NCBI RefSeq assembly: GCF_000760215.1
Contig: NZ_JNAW01000001.1
Coordinates: 124,001 to 188,000, forward strand
Length of the DNA stretch: 64,000 bases
Direction: 5' to 3'
From: Prochlorococcus sp. MIT 0603
GTDB lineage: Bacteria > Cyanobacteriota > Cyanobacteriia > PCC-6307 > Cyanobiaceae
In this document: positions 59,493 through 64,000 of the stretch, piece by piece
Layout: every line of letters begins with the position of its first letter
Position numbering within the stretch: position 1 is the stretch's first letter
Program-made: the position numbers and the translations under genes
The notes under the pieces: generated by a model
Database searches by the model: none
What the model was told of the DNA's origin: nothing
Seen by the model: the letters and a program-made list of their open reading frames with translations, nothing else

Positions 59493-60875
59493 TCACTTCC
59501 CTATACAAAATCTTGAAAATATTCGGTCAAGCAATGCTTCTGTGACTTCTTTGCCTGTCAATTCTCCTAATTTGGAAATAGCTTCCCTTAAATCTATAGT
59601 CCAGAAATCCCAAGGTAAACCCTGTTTAGAGATTTCTTCAATCTGATCTAAAGAATTGCTTGCACGTTTGACTAAATCCAATTGTCTTTGATTTAGGGCT
59701 AATTCTAATCCTCCTGTTTCATTAGCACCGCAGGTGCGTAATAATTTTCTCACCATCTCTTCCTGGCCTTCTCCTGTTTGGGCACTGATGGTAGCATCTG
59801 AATCTATAGGTATATCTTGAATATTAATATCAGCCTTATTACCTATTATTAATCTGGGAGTTTGTTTTGGAATCTGATTCAGAATCTTTTGATCATTAGT
59901 TGTCCATCCTTGACTCACATCAAATAGAAGTAAAACCACATCTGCGGTCATTAATATTTTCTTGCTTAAAGAGACTCCGATCTTTTCAATTTCATTGTTT
60001 GTGTCTCGAATTCCTGCAGTATCAAGAAGTGTAATTGGAACTCCTTCTAGAACAATCTCACTTTCCAAGACATCTCTTGTAGTTCCAGGTAATTCTGTTA
60101 CGATGGCTTTTTTATTTTTACAAAGAAGGTTGAGTAAAGAACTTTTCCCAACATTTGGTAATCCTATAAGTGCGACTTTGAGCCCATTACGTATTAATGA
60201 ACCTTGTTTAGCATCAGAAATCAGTTGAATTAGTTCTTGACGTATTGAAATCACTTCAGTTAATACTGCTTTTGGGTTTAATGGTGGCAAATCTTCTTCA
60301 AAATCAATGCGAGCTTCTATTTCACTAAGTTGATCAAGCAGCTTTTCTCTTAAAAAATTTATGCGATTAGTAATATCTCCATCTATGCCAGCTATTGCTA
60401 GTTGGGCTGCTTTTTGACTTCTAGCACTTATTAATTCTTGAATTGCTTCTGCTTGTGTTATATCAAGTCTTCCATTGATAACAGCACGCTGACTAAACTC
60501 CCCAGGGAATGCTCTTCTGGTATTGGGTTGTTTTAAAACCTCATCAAGCACCTCATGAACGACAATTACCCCCCCATGGCAATGGATTTCCACTACGTCT
60601 TCCCCTGTAAAACTACGAGGGGCTTCCATTGTTAAAATTAAAACCTCATCGATATTTTTTTTAGTTGTTTGATTTATGACATGACCGTAAAGAATTGTAT
60701 GTGTATCCCAAACCTGTTTTCCTGGAATTTTGACGATATTTGAAACAACTTTTTTTGCCGAAGGGCCAGATATCTTGATAATCGCAACAGCTCCTTGCCC
60801 TGGTGCGATTGCTGAAGAGATAGCTGCGATTGTTTCTTCTGTAGGGAAAGTTGAGTTCATAAATGAATCATTCAA
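59493..60875 (-). CDS. mnmE: tRNA modification GTPase MnmE
   Basis: MnmE, with MnmG, modifies wobble uridines. The 460-residue protein has an N-terminal folate-binding domain with APGQGAVAIIKISGP, a helical region, an inserted G domain with GLPNVGKSSLLN and DTAGIRDTNN, and the C-terminal CIGK motif ending the protein (FCIGK). All family features are intact. It is divergent from the DUF2062 gene. Confidence 0.97.
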   Translation of the reverse strand: MNDSFMNSTFPTEETIAAISSAIAPGQGAVAIIKISGPSAKKVVSNIVKIPGKQVWDTHTILYGHVINQTTKKNIDEVLILTMEAPRSFTGEDVVEIHCHGGVIVVHEVLDEVLKQPNTRRAFPGEFSQRAVINGRLDITQAEAIQELISARSQKAAQLAIAGIDGDITNRINFLREKLLDQLSEIEARIDFEEDLPPLNPKAVLTEVISIRQELIQLISDAKQGSLIRNGLKVALIGLPNVGKSSLLNLLCKNKKAIVTELPGTTRDVLESEIVLEGVPITLLDTAGIRDTNNEIEKIGVSLSKKILMTADVVLLLFDVSQGWTTNDQKILNQIPKQTPRLIIGNKADINIQDIPIDSDATISAQTGEGQEEMVRKLLRTCGANETGGLELALNQRQLDLVKRASNSLDQIEEISKQGLPWDFWTIDLREAISKLGELTGKEVTEALLDRIFSRFCIGK

Positions 60876-60931
60876 TTTTATTGCGTACGATTAAATTCAT
60901 ATTCGTGCTTTAGAGCATAGGAGGTGTTCAA

Positions 60932-61396
60932 ATGCTTCAAATCCTTCTCAACTTGAGCAAAAGAGTTAGAAGGTCTATGCTTTGGATCTGGCGTCATGAG
61001 GGCACCCCTGCAGAAAGGGCCCGTGGGATAGCAGTTGGGGTGTTTAGTGGGTGTTTCCCTTTTTTTGGCTTGCAATCTCTCATGGGAATCTGTCTTGCTA
61101 GTTTGTTTAGGGGGAATCATTTGCTTGCAGTTACTGCTACTTGGATAAGTAATCCTTTCACTTATATCCCTCTTTATTGGTTTAATTATAAGATTGGAGC
61201 ATTCTTTTTGGGGGGAGCTAGCTCATTTAATGATCTCCACAAATTGACTAAGCGACAAATTTGGGATCAGGGTTGGATTGTCAGTAGTAAAATTTTGCTA
61301 GGCTCGTTGATTCTTGGATTGGCTTTGGGATTGCTTTTAGGATTGGCTTCCTATATCGGGTTTAAATCATCTTCAAATAAAAATACTTTGATGTAG
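60932..61396 (+). CDS. DUF2062 membrane protein
   Basis: A 154-residue membrane protein of the DUF2062 family, with unknown function. The N-terminus is basic, then GTPAERARGIAVGVFSGCFPFFGLQ, a hydrophobic region, and the family-typical SNPFTYIPLYWFNYKIGAF, followed by a final hydrophobic stretch (about 120-145). It stands alone, with a 56-base gap from mnmE. Confidence 0.85.
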   Translation: MLQILLNLSKRVRRSMLWIWRHEGTPAERARGIAVGVFSGCFPFFGLQSLMGICLASLFRGNHLLAVTATWISNPFTYIPLYWFNYKIGAFFLGGASSFNDLHKLTKRQIWDQGWIVSSKILLGSLILGLALGLLLGLASYIGFKSSSNKNTLM

Positions 61397-61640
61397 TTTG
61401 CTTTTTGAAATGGAGAGGTAAAGAGCAATTATAGTCGAGAGAGTTTTCCCATCACCAAGTCTTCAAGGCAATTAAATAACTAGTCATTATAAAAATGTAA
61501 TTTATTTCTTGGGGTATGTTATTGCTTCTACAACATCACAATAATCTTGCCATAGCTTGTTAATTGAAGATTTGAAATTTTGTGAGATCAAAAATATTCC
61601 CTTTGATTGATAGCTTGTATAACACTAAAACTCCTAATAG
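61397..61640. other. convergent intergenic region with no confident gene
   Basis: These 244 AT-rich bases lie between DUF2062 and relA, which point at each other. The only frame I note is a 29-residue minus-strand stretch (61502-61591, TTG start, containing INKLWQDYCDVVEAITYPKK). It has no clear ribosome binding site and may be chance or a relic. I see no strong terminator. Confidence 0.45.
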
Positions 61641-63962
61641 TCAGGTCAGTTCTGTTCGTGCAATATCAAGAACATCTGCCATGTTTCGGATTTTATTTAT
61701 AGTGCTTTTCAGTTGATCAGAGTTTTGTAATTCAATTTTGAGTTCTATGCAAGCTGGCTTCCCAAATGCAGTTTGGACACGTGCGTCACTTACATTGATT
61801 GCATTCTCGGAAAGACGCATCAAAATATCTTTTAGTACACCCACGCGGTCAATAACTTCAATTCTTATTTGAGTGGAAAATTTATTATGCTGATTAAGTG
61901 AATTTTGATTCCATTTCACAGGCAACTGCCTTTCGGTTGGAATAGAACCTAAATTAATACAATTTTGTCGATGTATTGTGATTCCATGGTTTCCTAGAGC
62001 AACAGTACCAATAATTTCTTCTCCGGGTAGGGGGCTGCAACATCCACCAAAACGATAATCTAATCCTTCTAGACCTAGAATTGGCGATGTTTTAATAGAA
62101 GATTTGCCGACAAGTATGGGATTATTGTTATTAGTTAAATGTTGATCTACATCATTATACTTATCTGAAGAAACAGTATTCATATTTTGAAGACGTATCT
62201 CTTCACGTAGACGATTGAGAATTTGATGTAATGTAATCGCTCCAAACCCTAGTGCTGCCAATAGATCATCTGTTGACTTTAAATTACATCGCTCTGCAAC
62301 CTTCATCATTGCCTCGCTGTTTAGTAGTGTATCAAAGCCTTTGCGGCCTAAATCTCTTTCTAAAAGATCTTTTCCCCTTTGAATAGTTTCATCTCTATGA
62401 CTGACTTTGTACCACTGTCTTATGCGATTCCTTGCAGTAGGAGTGGCTACAAAATTTAACCAGTCAAGGCTAGGGTGAGCTGTTTTGCTAGTAATGATCT
62501 CTATGAAATCACCATTGCTTAGGGGCGTGGCTAATGGACAAAGCTTGTCGTTAATACGGGTTCCATGGCAGTGATTCCCTATTTCTGAGTGTATGCGATA
62601 TGCAAAGTCAACAGCTGTCGAGCCTTTCCTCAGGCCAACAACATCGCCTTTCGGAGTAAAAACGAAAACCTCCTCATCAAATAAATCTTCTTTAATAGAT
62701 GAAAGATAGTCATTGTAATCAGAACCTCCTTCTTCTTGTTGCCAATCAACCAGCTGTCGAAGCCAACTAAAACGTTCTGTATCATTTGCGGCTGGCGAGC
62801 CACCCTCTTTGTATTTCCAGTGTGCAGCTATGCCAAATTCAGCAACTTGGTGCATTTCAGGAGTTCGTATTTGCACTTCAATTGCTCTATGTCTACCAAT
62901 AACAGCTGTATGAAGAGACTGGTAGCCATTATCTTTTGGAAGCCCAATGTAATCTTTAAAACGTCCTGGTATTGGGCGAAATGTATCATGGACAACTGCT
63001 AAAGCTCTGTAACATGTTTCTAAATTCGGAACAATAATCCTTAGTGCTGCAATGTCATAAATTTCGTGGAATTTTTTGTCTTGTCGCTTCATTTTGCTCC
63101 ATATGCCAAAGAGATGCTTGGGACGACCTGTAATGTCAAAATTTGTTAGCCCTGATTTTGTGAGACGGCTTCTTAGGTTTTCCACTGTTCTTGCTAATCT
63201 TTTTTCCCGTTCACTTCTTTTTGTATCTACTTCTTGTTGCATTTCCTGATATGCATCTGGTTCAAGCAGTTTGAATGCTAAGTCTTCTAATTCCCATTTG
63301 AAGCGTCCAATCCCAAGTCTATTAGCTAAAGGAGCATAGATTTCTCTTGTTTCCAGTGCAATTCTTTGTTGCTTCTCAGGCTGGAGTGCATCTATTGTTC
63401 GCATATTGTGCAATCTATCTGCCAGCTTTACAAGAACAACACGAATATCCCTAGCCATTGCTAGAAACATTTTTCGTAAGTTTTCTGCTTGAGCTTCAGT
63501 TCTGTTTGGGAAATGAATGCCCCCTAATTTGGTTACTCCTTCAACTAATCCACGAACTTCACTTCCAAAAAGACTTTCTAGCTGGTCAAGATTAATACTG
63601 GTATCTTCTACAACATCATGAAGAAAACCTGCGGCAATGACTTTAGGACTAGCGCCTATCTCCTTTAATAGGTCTGCCACACAAACAGGATGAACTATGT
63701 ATGGATCACCACTTACTCTAAATTGCCCTTTATGTAGTCGAAATGCTAAATCGAAAGCAGATGCTAGTAATGCTTCGGAATCAATGGGACAGCATTCTCC
63801 AATAGGAGATGGCACTTGCTCTACGCAATTTATCAACCATTCTGGGAGTGGGATGCCATAGTCATCTGAATTTTCAATGAGATCGACTCTCAATTGAGGT
63901 TCATCTGACAGAGCGTCCGACTTGGGCTGTGTTTTATTAGACGCAGAAGTGGCGTTTAACAT
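61641..63962 (-). CDS. spoT: bifunctional (p)ppGpp synthetase/hydrolase
   Basis: This RelA/SpoT homologue makes and degrades the stringent-response alarmone. The 773-residue protein has an HD hydrolase domain with AGFLHDVVEDT, intact HDxxED, followed by the synthetase domain with RIIVPNLETCYRAL and FKDYIGLPKDNGYQSLH, the TGS domain (VFTPKGDVVGLRKGSTAVDF) and a C-terminal ACT domain (about 695-770). Both catalytic sites look intact, so it is of the bifunctional Rel type common as a single copy in cyanobacteria. The start is ATG 63962. Confidence 0.95.
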   Translation of the reverse strand: MLNATSASNKTQPKSDALSDEPQLRVDLIENSDDYGIPLPEWLINCVEQVPSPIGECCPIDSEALLASAFDLAFRLHKGQFRVSGDPYIVHPVCVADLLKEIGASPKVIAAGFLHDVVEDTSINLDQLESLFGSEVRGLVEGVTKLGGIHFPNRTEAQAENLRKMFLAMARDIRVVLVKLADRLHNMRTIDALQPEKQQRIALETREIYAPLANRLGIGRFKWELEDLAFKLLEPDAYQEMQQEVDTKRSEREKRLARTVENLRSRLTKSGLTNFDITGRPKHLFGIWSKMKRQDKKFHEIYDIAALRIIVPNLETCYRALAVVHDTFRPIPGRFKDYIGLPKDNGYQSLHTAVIGRHRAIEVQIRTPEMHQVAEFGIAAHWKYKEGGSPAANDTERFSWLRQLVDWQQEEGGSDYNDYLSSIKEDLFDEEVFVFTPKGDVVGLRKGSTAVDFAYRIHSEIGNHCHGTRINDKLCPLATPLSNGDFIEIITSKTAHPSLDWLNFVATPTARNRIRQWYKVSHRDETIQRGKDLLERDLGRKGFDTLLNSEAMMKVAERCNLKSTDDLLAALGFGAITLHQILNRLREEIRLQNMNTVSSDKYNDVDQHLTNNNNPILVGKSSIKTSPILGLEGLDYRFGGCCSPLPGEEIIGTVALGNHGITIHRQNCINLGSIPTERQLPVKWNQNSLNQHNKFSTQIRIEVIDRVGVLKDILMRLSENAINVSDARVQTAFGKPACIELKIELQNSDQLKSTINKIRNMADVLDIARTELT

Positions 63963-64000
63963 ACGACCAATTGCGTTAATTCATTTTATTCAGGCTTCAG

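Noticed and set aside
60878-61120. 80-residue minus-strand open frame between mnmE and DUF2062
   Set aside because: It lies almost wholly antisense to the DUF2062 gene, has low-complexity polar content with no family pattern, and no ribosome site; treated as a shadow.

Overview
The window is an ordinary, densely packed stretch of chromosome from a marine picocyanobacterium, most likely Prochlorococcus (a low-light, SS120-like lineage is my best guess, but the strain is not determinable by eye). The evidence is strongly AT-rich DNA, very short intergenic gaps, and a gene set of oxygenic phototrophs: ycf3, ycf34, rpaA, rpaB, ycf29/rre1, a Mg-protoporphyrin methyltransferase, plant-type carotenoid genes, eight NDH-1 subunits and the phylloquinone (men) pathway. 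I found no phage genes, insertion sequences, CRISPR arrays or rRNA. There is one tRNA (Asn).

Layout. 1-900: tail of an unknown gene, an ECF-like ABC ATPase, tRNA-Asn and a strong terminator. 1144-7956: rpaA facing holB, tmk and a copper P-type ATPase, then ycf3 and radA. 8067-12767: rpaB followed at once by plsX-fabH-fabD-plsC (fatty acid and phospholipid synthesis). 12768-13344: a decayed YdcF/DUF218-like gene. 13341-16006: tsaB, ycf34, cca and an RRM protein. 16034-21279: crtB and pds, ndhM with a DUF3172 gene, a RbcR-type LysR regulator and a Z-ISO-like zeta-carotene isomerase. 21314-26163: ndhF, ndhD, scpA. 26223-30297: sugar-phosphate nucleotidyltransferase, metF, a PedR-like regulator, a small unknown gene, a CYTH protein, nadK. 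30310-34417: ndhE-G-I-A and gltA. 34489-45504: DUF3352, rhodanese, trpB, SUI1, cysC, purE, nagA, chlM, ycf29/rre1, cysteine desulfurase, rsmH, ndhH. 45510-50644: phylloquinone genes (thioesterase, menE, menC, menA, menF). 50608-55611: gshB, glutaredoxin, prfB (with programmed frameshift), DUF3285, ybeY, dgkA, trpG and an exported degenerate metallo-beta-lactamase-fold protein. 55595-63962: hisC, argS, nadC, mnmE, DUF2062, and a bifunctional RelA/SpoT.

How the parts fit. The window joins light and redox signalling (RpaA, RpaB, Ycf29/Rre1, PedR-like, RbcR) with the machinery those regulators serve: NDH-1 cyclic and respiratory electron flow, photosystem I assembly and its quinone, carotenoid and chlorophyll synthesis. 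Around these sit core housekeeping genes.

I do not see a new multi-gene defence or mobile system. The best leads are smaller: a disrupted YdcF-like gene once coupled to tsaB, a metal-ligand-depleted exported MBL-fold protein, a DUF3172 membrane protein translationally coupled to ndhM, divergent genes sharing one CATG at their starts, a conserved-looking N-terminal extension on PlsX, a 64-residue TTG-start gene with a perfect ribosome binding site that overlaps a redox regulator tail to tail, and an RF2 frameshift site with a weakened internal Shine-Dalgarno.
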